Shown here in pieces: positions 1-9,250 of a DNA stretch of 22,595 nt. The stretch's first letter is position 1. Each line of letters opens with the position of its first letter. Source of the DNA: Mesotaenium endlicherianum (taxonomy: Eukaryota; Streptophyta; Zygnematophyceae; Zygnematales; Mesotaeniaceae); the NCBI GenBank assembly GCA_009602735.1, contig WELA01009453.1:1-22595 (forward strand). The letters are read 5' to 3'. Both the position numbers and the translations under genes were made by a program. The notes under the pieces are model-generated. The model saw nothing but the letters and a program-made list of their open reading frames with translations. It ran no database searches and had not been told where the DNA came from.

Positions 1-2
1 GC

Positions 3-2711
3 AGTATGCGGATGTGTGTGGATTACAGAGCCCTGAACAGAATTACAGTAAAGAACAAGTATGCTTTACCCAGAATCCAAGACTTGCTTGATACCCTGTC
101 TGGCGCTAAGGTGTTCAGTAAGATAGATCTCAAAAGTGGTTATCATCAAATCAGAATTGCTGAGGGGCATGAACACAAGACTGCTTTCCGCACACGTTAT
201 GGACACTATGAGTTCAACGTGATGCCAATTGGACTGACTAATGCTCCTGCTACCTTCATGGGTGCTATGAATGACATTTTCAGACCTTATTTGGATAAGT
301 TTGTGCAAGTTTTCCTGGATGATATTTTAATTTTCTCTAAAGATGAAGCTCAGCACACTGAACACTTAAAGAAAGTGCTGGACACTCTGCGGAAAAATCA
401 CTTGTATGCTAAAATGAGCAAGTGTGATTTCTTTAAGGAAAGTATTGAATTCTTAGGCCACGTTGTCAGTAAAGAGGGCATCAGTGTGGATCCTAAGAAA
501 GTCCAGACCATAAGGGACTGGCCAGTACCACAGTCTGTCTCTGAAGTTAGATCCTTCCTCGGGTTGGCTAACTACTATAGGAGATTTATTGAGAATTATT
601 CCACAAAGGCCAGTAAACTGACTGACCTTACTAAGAAAGACATCGGGTATGTGTGGGGGGAAGAGCAGCAGGCTGCCTTCCAGACCCTTAAAGATGCCCT
701 TTGTTCTGCCCCAGTGCTAGCCGTGTATGACCCCAGCAAACCGGTGCAGGTGGTTACTGATGCCTCTGATTTTGCCATGGGTGCTATTTTGTTGCAGCCT
801 GCTGACAAAACCACAAAGGATGGTAAGGTACGGCAGGAGTGGCATCCTGTGTTGTATGAGTCTATGAAATTTAATCCAGCGGAGATTAATTACTCAGTGC
901 ATGATAAAGAGCTGCTAGCTATCATTCATGTACTCAAACAGTGGAGAGCATACTTACATGGTAAAGCTTTTAAGGTGATTACAGATCATCTAGCTCTGAC
1001 CCACTTTCAGAAGAAGTCCAAGCTGTCGAGGAGGGAGAACCGCTGGAGCCAGATGCTGGAGCAGTTCCAAGTCCAGATCGACTACAAACCAGGGAAGTTG
1101 AATCCTGCTGATGCACTCTCTAGAAGACCTGACTTGCAAGAAAGGAACTTTAGTCAGCATGCTGTAGATAAAGTCCTGTGTGCACTCACTTCACTAAAGG
1201 TGAAAAAGTCCTTCCTTGAACAACTTAGGAAAGCCTACCTTTCTGACCCAACATTTGAGCCCAGCCCCACTACTGGTATGTGTCGTGCTACCGCACTCGG
1301 GTATAAGCTCAAGGGAGGGGTCTGGGTGACTGAAACCACTTCAGGCAGGCTGAAGCTGGTCATTCCTAATAATTTGGAAATAAGGTCTCTCTTACTGAGT
1401 CAAGCTCATGACAGTCTCCTGGGTGGACATTTGGGGCAGGCCAAAACTGTTGGCAAACTGGCAAAACATTATCATTGGGAGGGGTTACCCCGGGAGGTCT
1501 TGAAATATGTCAAGTCCTGTGACCAGTGTCAGAGAAATAAGTCTCGGCACACACCACCCGGAGGTCTCTTGCAACCGCTACCCATCCCAGCGGGACGCTG
1601 GGAAACTATATCCATGGACTGGGTGGTCTCACTACCAAGAACTGCCAACGGGCATGATTCAATACTGGTAGTCGTGGATAAACTGACAAAAATGGTCATT
1701 TTTATCCCCACAACTGTCAAAGTGACTGCACTCGAAACAGCGAGACAGTTTTACAACCATGTAGTATGCCAACATGGGCTCCCTTCTAATATCATCTCGG
1801 ACAGAGACTCAAAATTCACCTCTAAGTTCTGGAGAGCTTTAATGGGGTTAATGGGAGTCAAACAGCTGCTCAGCACAGCAAACCACCCTCAGACTGATGG
1901 GCAGACTGAAAGAACTAACCGAGTTCTGCAAGAAGTGCTGTGAGCATATATTAACCAAAAACAAGATAATTGGGATGACCTGAAGCCTCAAATTCAATTT
2001 GCGGTCAACAGTGCGGTGCACGCGTCAACGGGCAAAACTCCTTTTGAACTCAGCCTGGGTAGAGTCCCTAAGTCTCCTCTAGATGTGCTAGGGAAATCTT
2101 TAACTCACCCTGAAGGGATTGACAACCCGGTCTCCCACCAGTTAACTCAGGACTTTGCTGACACCCTGTCAGAAGTCCAACGAAACTTGCACACGGCCCA
2201 AGAAAACCAACAAAAATACGCTAATCAACACCGTCGGGAACTGACATTTTCCAAGGGGGATTTAGTCAAACTGCATTCTCAGCACCTGTACCTCCCTGGT
2301 GTGGTCAAGAAAAAGCTTGGCCCTGTCTGGGTCGGTCCATATTTGGTGGTCCGTCGTGTCGGTTAGAATGCTTACAAACTAAACATGTCAGCTGAATACA
2401 AGGGACACCCGGTCGTTAATGTCTCCTTCCTGGAACCGTACATCAAAGGTGATACACTGTTCACAGGTCGGTTCCCTGTCCAACCGGGACCGGTCCCCGC
2501 TGTCCGGGACGGCGACCCTGAGGAATATGAGGTCGATGAGATTTTAGACGCTCGCTCGGTCCGTCGATCGTCTAAATATGTCATGAAATACCTCATTCGA
2601 TGGAAGGGTTACGATGCCTCTGGGGACACTTGGGAGTTTAAGGACCACTTGACCAATGCCAAAGGGGCGTTGACACGGTTCCACCTTCGGGCCGCTGGAG
2701 TCCCTCCATAA
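3..2711 (+). pseudogene. pol: Element A pol: RT, RNase H, integrase, chromodomain (two in-frame stops)
   Basis: One reading frame runs from the window edge to the TAA at 2709-2711, broken by TGA at 1941-1943 and TAG at 2364-2366. Numbering from the ATG at position 6, RT shows the first catalytic Asp in [10 protein letters not shown] (D41) and the active-site box FLDD (103-106). RNase H follows, with [10 protein letters not shown]. Integrase has a zinc-binding part (HDSLLGGH, then CDQC) and a D-D(35)E core with D in SMDW, D599 in SDRDS and E635 in QTERTN. After the second stop come a GPY-type tail (GPVWVGPY) and a chromodomain (VDEILDAR, YLIRWKGY, TWEF). Element B reads Arg at the first stop and Gln at the second, so both stops are private to [10 protein letters not shown] replaces the usual MPFGLTNAP found in B. 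Confidence 0.92.
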
Positions 2712-3094
2712 CTGTCATTTCAGTTGACACGGGAAGGTGACAGGCGGTCCTGTCTCCATTTAAGTTGGAGGGGAAAATATATGACAGTTAGTGAGCGAGA
2801 GCGATAAAAGAGCAGTTACGTGAACCCTAAGTGTCAACATAGTGACAGAGGGGACAGCCTGGCCCACATAAAGCACCTTGAGCTGAAGGAAAAANGGGCC
2901 TCGCATATCACTACATCACTTAACTCACCCTAAAACACACTCATACGTTTATGTGTAGCGCATCGCAACTACGTCAACTTTTAGCAATCATCCTGTAAGG
3001 TAAACAGCAGCGAAGCCACTATACTAAATACTAACATACTTCCTGCAATCCCTATGACAAAGGTCCATATCCTACTAACTTGTGCCCTGGTTAC
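2712..3094 (+). other. Non-coding spacer between pol and the extra ORF
   Basis: I see no ORF of note here. The spacer contains a purine-rich stretch at 2760-2777 that matches the terminal polypurine tract, one ambiguous base at 2895, and two exact TACTAAC motifs (3029-3035, 3073-3079) resembling intron branch sites just ahead of the extra ORF. Its job could be an internal promoter or a splice acceptor region for a subgenomic mRNA, but nothing here settles this. Confidence 0.5.
2760..2777 (+). repeat. Internal copy of the polypurine-tract motif
   Basis: Thirteen bases, ttaagttggaggg, occur here shortly after the pol stop and again at 4879-4891 directly before the 3' LTR. Here the motif continues as gggaaaa, making a good purine tract. 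It may be a second plus-strand primer site or the relic of the original pol-PPT junction. Confidence 0.55.
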
Positions 3095-4780
3095 ATGTGC
3101 ATGATGGCGCCCACCACACAAAAGGAGGACAGAAAGTGCAAGGCAGAAGAAGCCAGGAGGACAATGGAGCAATACCAGAAGGAGCTGGCGGCGACGTCCC
3201 TCACCAGGAGAGAACAAGAAAGGGTCCGCAAACAACAAGAGGCGGCAGAAGAGGCACAGAGGAAGAAGGATCAGGAAGCGGAAAACCTCAGGAAGGCTGA
3301 GGAGGAGAGACAGAAGAAACAGCAAGAAGAAGCGGCAGCGGCAGAAGAGGAGAAAAGAAAAAAGATTGAAGCGGACAGACAGAAGAGCTTGGCCACTTAC
3401 AGGTATACTGTGGTGGGTGGCCAAAACTTCGATAACCTGAAGGAAGCATTGCTGGCAGCCCAGGAGATCAACAGGCTGGAACAGACAACACTGCTACAGA
3501 AGGAAGGAGCTACAGCACTGGACAGGTACATCGAGACACACACCGGCGTGGTCCTTTACGAAGATTATGCTAAGATGGTGGGCTATACAGCAGAGCAGGC
3601 CCGGTATCTCGCAGATGATTCAGAGGACAAGCCGGTCCCCATACCGGGAATAGTGGGAGATCAGAGACTCATCCGGATGGTGAGCATGCGGCCCGATAGC
3701 TTTAAGGATACGGTATTCTACCTCACACTCCTGCCAGCTTACAATGAAGTTGAGAGAAGGAGCTGGGAGTACTTGGCCAGGGAAGCAGGACAGCAGATGT
3801 TCTCTCCCCACTGGTTCCCGTGTAAACTGAGGAAGGCTGAGCACGGACCCCAGTACTACCAGCAGCCAACAGACTGGAGGTGGATGACCGTCACAAATAA
3901 GAAGCAGGAGTGTGACCGAGCCCAACCGGATGACTTCCACTATGGCCTAGACGGCTATCTCATCCTACCACCTCACATTGCCCCTTGGGACCCCAGGCTG
4001 AATGGATGCCTGAGCAATATGAATGCAGAGACCAAGGAACATAGGAGGAGGGGAAGAGAGTACTTCTCTAAGGGAAAGCATGCCTTTGTCAAATGGGCAA
4101 AGAATGCAGGCCGGATAGATATCAGTAGGCTGAAGGCCAAGCAACCTCCAGCGCGCCCTAAGAAAGGGAGGTCGGTAGACTACTCCATGTCTACTAGGGA
4201 GCAGGACGACTTAGTGGACGAGACCCCTACTCTCTCCGAGGAGGAGGATGAGGAGGATGAGGAAGAAGAACAAGGCAGAGGAGAAGCATCAGCAGCAGGT
4301 ACTCAGGATACCCAGGGACAGGCAGTGGCACTTCCTAAAGAACCACGATCAGGTGTGTGGAATGTGATCCCCGTTATGGCGACAACTGGACCCCGCGCTC
4401 GCTCCCCCAGCCCACCTGCCCAAGCAGGGGAAGAAGCTGATCTGACTGTACTGGGCAGCAGACACAGACAGAAATCCCCAGAGGACAGGGGTGCCAGAAG
4501 AGGGACACGCGGGTGGGCCAGAGGTATGCCAGCCTCCCCCTCCGCTCAGGGGCATGTACCTCTAGCCAATGTATTTCAGCATCCTACTGGAATGCCTGTC
4601 TATGTGGGAATCAACACCCAAGTGGTTGAAGAGCAGGCCACCATCCTCCGTTCTCCTCGAGGGCCAACTTTAGAGCAAACAGGGTTCTTTAGAAGGCCAG
4701 CTGACAGACCTAGAGGGCTGTCCAGATCTAGGTCCAGATCTCCGTCTCCTGACCCTGAAGCCCCAGGAACAACCCCTTAA
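3095..4780 (+). CDS. Extra ORF between pol and 3' LTR of element A, unknown function
   Basis: This is a 561-codon uninterrupted ORF in the sense direction. The frame opens after a stop at 3032-3034 and the first ATG is 3095; the ATG at 3104 has the better start context (gATGgcg). Residues about 10-95 are a highly charged Glu/Lys/Gln/Arg/Ala stretch expected to form a coiled coil. Residues about 100-340 look like a folded domain rich in aromatics (SPHWFPC, DWRWMTV, DGYLILPPHIAPWDP). Residues 381-393 are almost all Glu/Asp. The rest is Pro/Ser/Arg-rich and ends in an SRSRSRSPSP tail. I see no transmembrane segment, so it is not an obvious envelope protein, and it has no zinc knuckle or known catalytic motif. 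It is the only unbroken long ORF in element A. It may be a captured host gene or an accessory nucleic-acid-binding protein. Confidence 0.75.
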   Translation: MCMMAPTTQKEDRKCKAEEARRTMEQYQKELAATSLTRREQERVRKQQEAAEEAQRKKDQEAENLRKAEEERQKKQQEEAAAAEEEKRKKIEADRQKSLATYRYTVVGGQNFDNLKEALLAAQEINRLEQTTLLQKEGATALDRYIETHTGVVLYEDYAKMVGYTAEQARYLADDSEDKPVPIPGIVGDQRLIRMVSMRPDSFKDTVFYLTLLPAYNEVERRSWEYLAREAGQQMFSPHWFPCKLRKAEHGPQYYQQPTDWRWMTVTNKKQECDRAQPDDFHYGLDGYLILPPHIAPWDPRLNGCLSNMNAETKEHRRRGREYFSKGKHAFVKWAKNAGRIDISRLKAKQPPARPKKGRSVDYSMSTREQDDLVDETPTLSEEEDEEDEEEEQGRGEASAAGTQDTQGQAVALPKEPRSGVWNVIPVMATTGPRARSPSPPAQAGEEADLTVLGSRHRQKSPEDRGARRGTRGWARGMPASPSAQGHVPLANVFQHPTGMPVYVGINTQVVEEQATILRSPRGPTLEQTGFFRRPADRPRGLSRSRSRSPSPDPEAPGTTP

Positions 4781-4880
4781 GGTGACACGCTGAAGAGGCA
4801 GTCAGTAAGGGAGGCTGGTCAGGTTCAGTTCCCTTATTTAAAATTTCTGCAGTTTAATGTTGTCGAGGCGACAACAAGTT
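4781..4880 (+). other. Short 3' untranslated stretch before the polypurine tract
   Basis: The 100 bases between the extra ORF stop and the purine tract hold no ORF. They include tgtcgaggcgacaac, with inverted arms tgtcg and cgaca around 4861. Confidence 0.4.
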
Positions 4881-4893
4881 AAGTTGGAGGGAT
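4881..4893 (+). other. Polypurine tract of element A
   Basis: aagttggagggat lies directly upstream of the LTR start TGTAATG. A purine-rich tract in this position primes plus-strand DNA synthesis in LTR retrotransposons. It is short and interrupted by two T residues, so the call rests mainly on position. Confidence 0.65.
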
Positions 4894-5613
4894 TGTAATG
4901 AATCAGTATATTAGTGGATATAATATTCATTTAAATATAATAGTTAATTAAGTTCAGCCTGCTGAACTTTAGTTAATAGTCAGTCTGCTGGACTTTACAT
5001 AATTATCAGTTTAATGACTCAGCCGAAAGCAGCAGGCTGAAGTCCATATAAGTCAGCTTGCTGACCCATTCTTTGACAGCCAGCTGACTTCCGTACTCGG
5101 TAGCAGCGAACTGCCTTGATATGCATCTAAGTGCGATATGCTAGATGAATAGCCAGATGACATCCCTATGATGGATGGCTATTCGGGATGATGGGAGATG
5201 GCGGTGGATTTGGTTAACCGAGGTCCTACCAACGTGGTTAACTCCCGGGTAGGCGGTGCCATCGCACTGACCGTTGAACAGTAAACTCATTCCATGTACA
5301 TATGCTAGGCATTGCTCTCGAGTTCGGCATTCGGAAACGAGGCCAACTCTCTTGTACAGCTTACTGAGAGAGATCTGAATCCAAGGCGAGAAGCCATTGA
5401 TACGCACTGTCTTCTAACCTTGCTTATGTATGAGTTTACTAATTCGCATTATTGATGCTAGTTTACTCGCATTTGACTTACGAGTATTATTCACTGCTAG
5501 TGTATTGTCCTTCGCCGTTTAACCAGTTAACGGAAATTACCACAAAGATTACTTGCTGATATAAAGATCTTTATTAGTTGTTAATCGCCTATTTGGTAAG
5601 TCGATTCATTTCA
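4894..5613 (+). repeat. 3' LTR of element A
   Basis: This is a 720-bp repeat that begins TGTAATGAATC and ends CATTTCA, giving the standard TG..CA termini. It aligns end to end with the reverse complement of 10374-11090, apart from scattered substitutions and small indels (for example a 4-base extra cttatgtatgag near 5426). The 5' third carries an array of CAGC/GCTG inverted repeats, then a TATA-like catataag. Near the 3' end is the 14-base palindrome ataaagatctttat (5561-5574). Confidence 0.93.
4950..5090 (+). promoter_or_regulatory. LTR inverted-repeat array and TATA-like box
   Basis: Several short stems share CAG..CTG cores. AAGTTCAG/CTGAACTT lies at 4950-4969, an imperfect AGTC..GACT stem around 4979-4994, CAGCAGGCTG around 5030, GTCAGC/GCTGAC at 5052-5065, and an E-box CAGCTG at 5081-5086. 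A TATA-like catataag sits at 5045-5052. The stems recur in element B's LTR, so they predate the split of the two copies. They are probably transcription-factor sites in U3; the factor is unknown. Confidence 0.5.
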
Positions 5614-5618
5614 GCCCC
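5614..5618. other. Predicted target-site duplication, right side of element A
   Basis: GCCCC directly follows the LTR terminus and belongs to element B's chromodomain codons. Element A's own uninterrupted pol carries the same bases as ggggc at 2666-2670. Gypsy elements usually make 5-bp duplications, so GCCCC should also stand immediately left of A's 5' LTR, outside this window. Confidence 0.6.
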
Positions 5619-6305
5619 TTTGGCATTGGTCAGCTGATCTTTAAATTCCCAAGTGTTCTCAGAGGCATCGTAACCCTTCCATCGGATGAGGTACTTCATG
5701 ACATATTTCGACGATCGACGGACCGAGCGAGCGTCTAAAATCTCATCGACCTCATACTCCTCAGGATTGCCGTCCCGGACAGCGGGTACCGGTCCCGGTT
5801 GGACAGGTTACCGACTTGTGAACAGTGTATCACCTTTGATGTATGGTTCCAGGAAGGAGACATTAAAGACCGGGTGACCCTTGTAGTCAGCTGACATGTT
5901 CAGTTTGTAAGCATTTTGACCGACACGACGTACCACCGAATATGGACCGACCCAGACAGGGCCAAGCTTTTTCTTGACCACACCAGGGAGGTACAGGTGC
6001 TGAGAATGCAGTTTGACTAAATCGCCCTTAGAAAATGTCAGCTCCTGACGGTGTTGATTAGCGTATTTTTGTTGGTTTTCTTGGGCTTTGTGCAGGTTTT
6101 GTTGGACTTCTGACAGGGTGTCAGCAAACTCCTGAGTTAACTGGAGGGAGACCGGGTTGTCAATCCCTTCAGGGTCAGTTAAAGATTCCCCTAGCACATC
6201 TAAAGGAGACTTAGGGACTCTACCCAGGCTGAGTCCAAAAGGAGTCTTGCCCGTTGACGTGTGTACTGCACTGTTGACCGCAAACTGAATTTGAGGCAAC
6301 AGGTC
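5614..6305 (-). pseudogene. pol: Element B pol 3' part: integrase C-terminus and truncated chromodomain
   Basis: This continues the integrase frame after the TAG at 6309-6311. It carries the linker (KTPFGLSLGRVPKSP), the GPY-type motif (LGPVWVGPY) and LEPYIKGD, then hits TAA at 5808-5810 where element A reads Phe. The chromodomain follows in the same frame (VDEILDAR, YLIRWKGY, TWEF) and breaks at NAKG, where A's LTR joins. Chromodomains in this position steer integration to particular chromatin marks in related elements. Here the domain is truncated and lies beyond two stops. Confidence 0.9.
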
Positions 6306-6308
6306 ATC

Positions 6309-8270
6309 CTAATTATCTTGTTTTTGGTTAATATATGCTCTCAGCACCTCCTGCAGAACTCGGTTAGTTCTTTCAGTCTGCCCATCAGTCTGAGGGTGGT
6401 TTGCTGTGCTGAGCAGCTGTTTGACTCCCATTAACCCCATTAAAGCTCTCCAGAACTTAGAGGTAAATTTTGAGTCTCTGTCTGAGATGATATTAGAAGG
6501 GAGCCCATGTTGGCATACTACATGGTTGTAAAACTGTCTCGCTGTTTCGAGTGCAGTCACTTTGACAGTTGTGGGGATAAAAATGACCATTTTTGTCAAA
6601 TTATCTACGACTACCAGTATTGAATCATGCCCATTGGCAGTTCTTGGTAGTGAGACCACCCAGTCCATGGATATAGTTTCCCAGCGTCCAGCTGGGATGG
6701 GCAGCGGTTGCAAGAGACCTCCGGGTGGTGTGTGCCGAGACTTATTTCTCTGACACTGGTCACAGGACTTGACATATTTCAAGACCTCCCGGGGTAACCC
6801 CTCCCAATGATAATGTTTTGCCAGTTTGCCAACAGTTTTGGCCTGCCCCAAATGTCCACCCAGGAGACTGTCATGAGCTTGACTCAGTAAGAGAGACCTT
6901 ATTTCCAAGTTATTAGGAATGACCAGCTTCAGCCTGCCTGAAGTGGTTTCAGTCACCCAGACCCCTCTCTTAAGCTTATACACGAGTGCAGTAGCACGAC
7001 ACCTACCAGAAGTGGGGCTGGGCTCAAATGTTGGGTCAGAAAGGTAGGCTTTCCTAAGTTGCTCAAGGAAGGACTTTTTCACCTCTAGTGAAGTGAGTGC
7101 ACACAGGACTTTATCTACAGCATGCTGGCTAAAGTTCCTTTCTTGCAAGTCAGGTATTCTAGAGAGTGCATCAGCAGGATTCAACTTCCCTGGTTTGTAG
7201 TCGATCTGGACTTGGAACTGCTCCCGCATCTGGCTCCAGTGGTTCTCCCTCCTCGACAGCTTGGACTTTTTCTGAAAGTGAGTCAGAGCTAGATGATCTG
7301 TAATCACTTTGAAAGCCTTACCATGTAAGTATGCTCTCCACTGTTTGAGTACATGAATGATAGCTAGCAGCTCTTTATCATGCACTGAGTAATTAATCTC
7401 CGCTGGATTAAATTTCATAGACTCATACAACACAGGATGCCACTCCTGCCGTACCTTACCCTCCCTTGTGGTTTTGTCAGCAGGCTGCAACAAAATAGCA
7501 CCCATGGCAAAGTCAGAGGCATCAGTAACCACCTGCACCGGTTTGCTGGGGTCATACACGGCTAGCACTGGGGCAGAACAAAGGGCATCTTTAAGGGTCT
7601 GGAAGGCAGCCTGCTGCTCTTCCCCCCACACATACCCGATGTCTTTCTTAGTAAGGTCAGTCAGTTTACTGGCCTTTGTGGAATAATTCTCAATAAATCT
7701 CCTATAGTAGTTAGCCAACCCGAGGAAGGATCTAACTTCAGAGACAGACTGTGGTACTGGCCAATCCCTTATGGTCTGGACTTTCTTAGGATCCACGCCG
7801 ATGCCCTCTTTACTGACAATGTGGCCCAAGAATTCAACACTATCTTTAAAGAAATCACACTTGCTCATTTTAGCATATAAGTGATTCGTTCTTAGAGTGT
7901 CCAGGACTGTCTTTAAGTGTTCAGCGTCCTGAGCTTCATCATTAGAGAAAATTAAAATATCATCCAGGAAAACTTGCACAAACTTATCCAAATAAGGTCT
8001 GAAAATGTCATTCATAGCACCCATGAAGGTGGCAGGAGCATTAGTCAGTCCAAATGGCATCACGTTGAACTCATAGTGTCCATAACGTATGCGGAAAGCA
8101 GTCTTGTGTTCATCCCCCTCAGCAATTCGGATTTGATGGTAACCACTCTTGAGATCTATCTTACTGAACACCTTAGCACCAGACAAGGTATCAAGCAAGT
8201 CCTCGATCCTGGGTAAAGCATACTTGTTCTTTACTGTAATTCTGTTCAGGGCTCTGTAATCCACACACAT
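6309..8270 (-). pseudogene. pol: Element B pol middle part: RT, RNase H, integrase core
   Basis: 653 codons lie between a TGA at 8274-8276 and a TAG at 6309-6311. RT has [22 protein letters not shown] and the FLDD box. RNase H has [10 protein letters not shown] and TDHLAL. Integrase has an HH-CC part ([12 protein letters not shown]) and a D-D(35)E core ending at E633. It matches element A's pol closely and aligns with it from the second internal Met. At the downstream stop element A reads Trp (TGG versus TAG), so that stop is private to B. The upstream stop sits where related elements usually have a hydrophobic or Trp residue between DGS and RMCVDY; A has Met there. Confidence 0.92.
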
Positions 8271-8273
8271 CCG

Positions 8274-9107
8274 TCAACTGCCATCTTTTTTCTTAACAAA
8301 TAGGATGGGTGCGCCGTAAGGTGATTTACTGTGAGAAATATAACCATTTTCCTCAAGCTCTGCAATCTGTGTTTTCAACTCCTCGCTCTCCACACAAGAC
8401 AAGCCATACGTGCGTTGCCAAGGTGGCTGACTCCCAGGTAATAAATCAATCCTATGATCTACTTCCCTCTTAGGGGGTAGTCCTGGAGGCATATTAAATA
8501 CATCCGTGTACTGAGCAACAACTTTTGCAGCAGTAGGGTGCTTCGGAGGGCTTACCTTTTTCTCAACCACTTCTTCAGGTTGAAGAGGTACCTCTCTTAG
8601 CAGNAACCCATCACTGGCTCCTCTCACTTGAACTGTACCTCTGCTCCAACACACTTCAGCTTGATGTCTATTAAGCCAGGACCTGCCTAGCACGAGATCA
8701 TAAAAGCCAGTGGTGAGTACCTCAAATGTAAGCGTTTCAGTTAGAACTGCAATGCCAGAACCTAACTGGACCTCAATAGGCTTGGTTATAACTCCTCCCG
8801 GGATACTTGAGGCATCTCCAAGGAATATTTTTCTATTCCCTTGGGTGACAGTAGGCAGCCTTAGCCGCTTAACTAAGTCCTTGTGGATAAAAGTATGTGA
8901 CGCCCCTCCGTCAACAAATGCCCTCACCTTCCTACCTGCAATCATGCAATGCAGTAGGATAGGGGGGACTGTCTTTTCCTGACTTTCGCATTGTTCTCCT
9001 GACGTAGCAAAGAAATGTTGGACATCAGGTGGAACAAGAGCATCCAGAGTGTGTACTCTCTGGACGTCTATATTGCTGATGGTCTCCTTTATCTGGTTGT
9101 CAGGCAT
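8274..9107 (-). pseudogene. Element B protease and RT N-terminus
   Basis: 277 codons in the same frame as the downstream pol, separated from it only by TGA at 8274-8276. A retropepsin-type aspartic protease occupies about residues 50-140: the active-site loop is FVDGGASHTF (66-68 DGG) and the second hallmark is DLVLGRSWL (127-135). DGG departs from the usual DSG/DTG. From about residue 205 the RT connection begins (VDHRIDLLPG, YGAPILFVKKKDGS). One ambiguous base at 8604 leaves one residue unknown. The frame is open upstream of the ATG at 9107 to about 9165, so the true start is probably further upstream, in a polyprotein joined to gag. Confidence 0.85.
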
Positions 9108-9250
9108 GCATAGTGAATCCAGTTCAGTGGACCCATAATACCTGCTACGAGGGCGGCTAGTGACGGCTCACTATCTCTAGCATCCTCACAGTCAACAGAC
9201 TGGATTACTGACTATTGTTGTCTTTTAAAGGCTGGTCTTTTCTCTCGACT
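9108..9250 (-). other. Decayed gag-protease junction of element B
   Basis: Three frames each hold a piece of plausible coding sequence: KVERKDQPLKDNN one base off the gag frame, then SVDCEDARDSEPSLAALVAG, then STELDSLCMPDN in the protease frame. Stops separate them, which suggests several frameshifts. No CCHC zinc knuckle (Cx2Cx4Hx4C), usual at this place, is visible in any frame, so it was lost or never present. Confidence 0.55.

Larger units (their letters stand above)
1..5613 (+). mobile_element. Ty3/gypsy chromovirus, element A (5' part outside window)
   Basis: This is an LTR retrotransposon read left to right: RT, RNase H, integrase, chromodomain, an extra ORF, a purine-rich tract and the 3' LTR. 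The gypsy order (RT-RNaseH before integrase) and the C-terminal chromodomain place it among the chromoviruses. Its gag, protease and 5' LTR must lie left of the window. It belongs to the same family as element B, and the two pol regions are nearly identical at protein level. Its 3' LTR ends inside B's chromodomain, so A is the younger insertion. Two in-frame stops in pol make this copy non-autonomous. Confidence 0.93.

Noticed and set aside
596..814. Antisense ORF opposite RNase H, with the same peptide found opposite element B (7468-7686)
   Set aside because: Its conservation is explained by the near identity of the two pol copies; there is no sign of independent constraint.
2981..3424. Leu/Phe-rich minus-strand ORF of 147 codons that looks like a multi-pass membrane protein
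   Set aside because: It is the complement of the Glu/Lys/Gln-rich coiled-coil start of the extra ORF; antisense of such codons always gives Leu/Phe/Ser runs.
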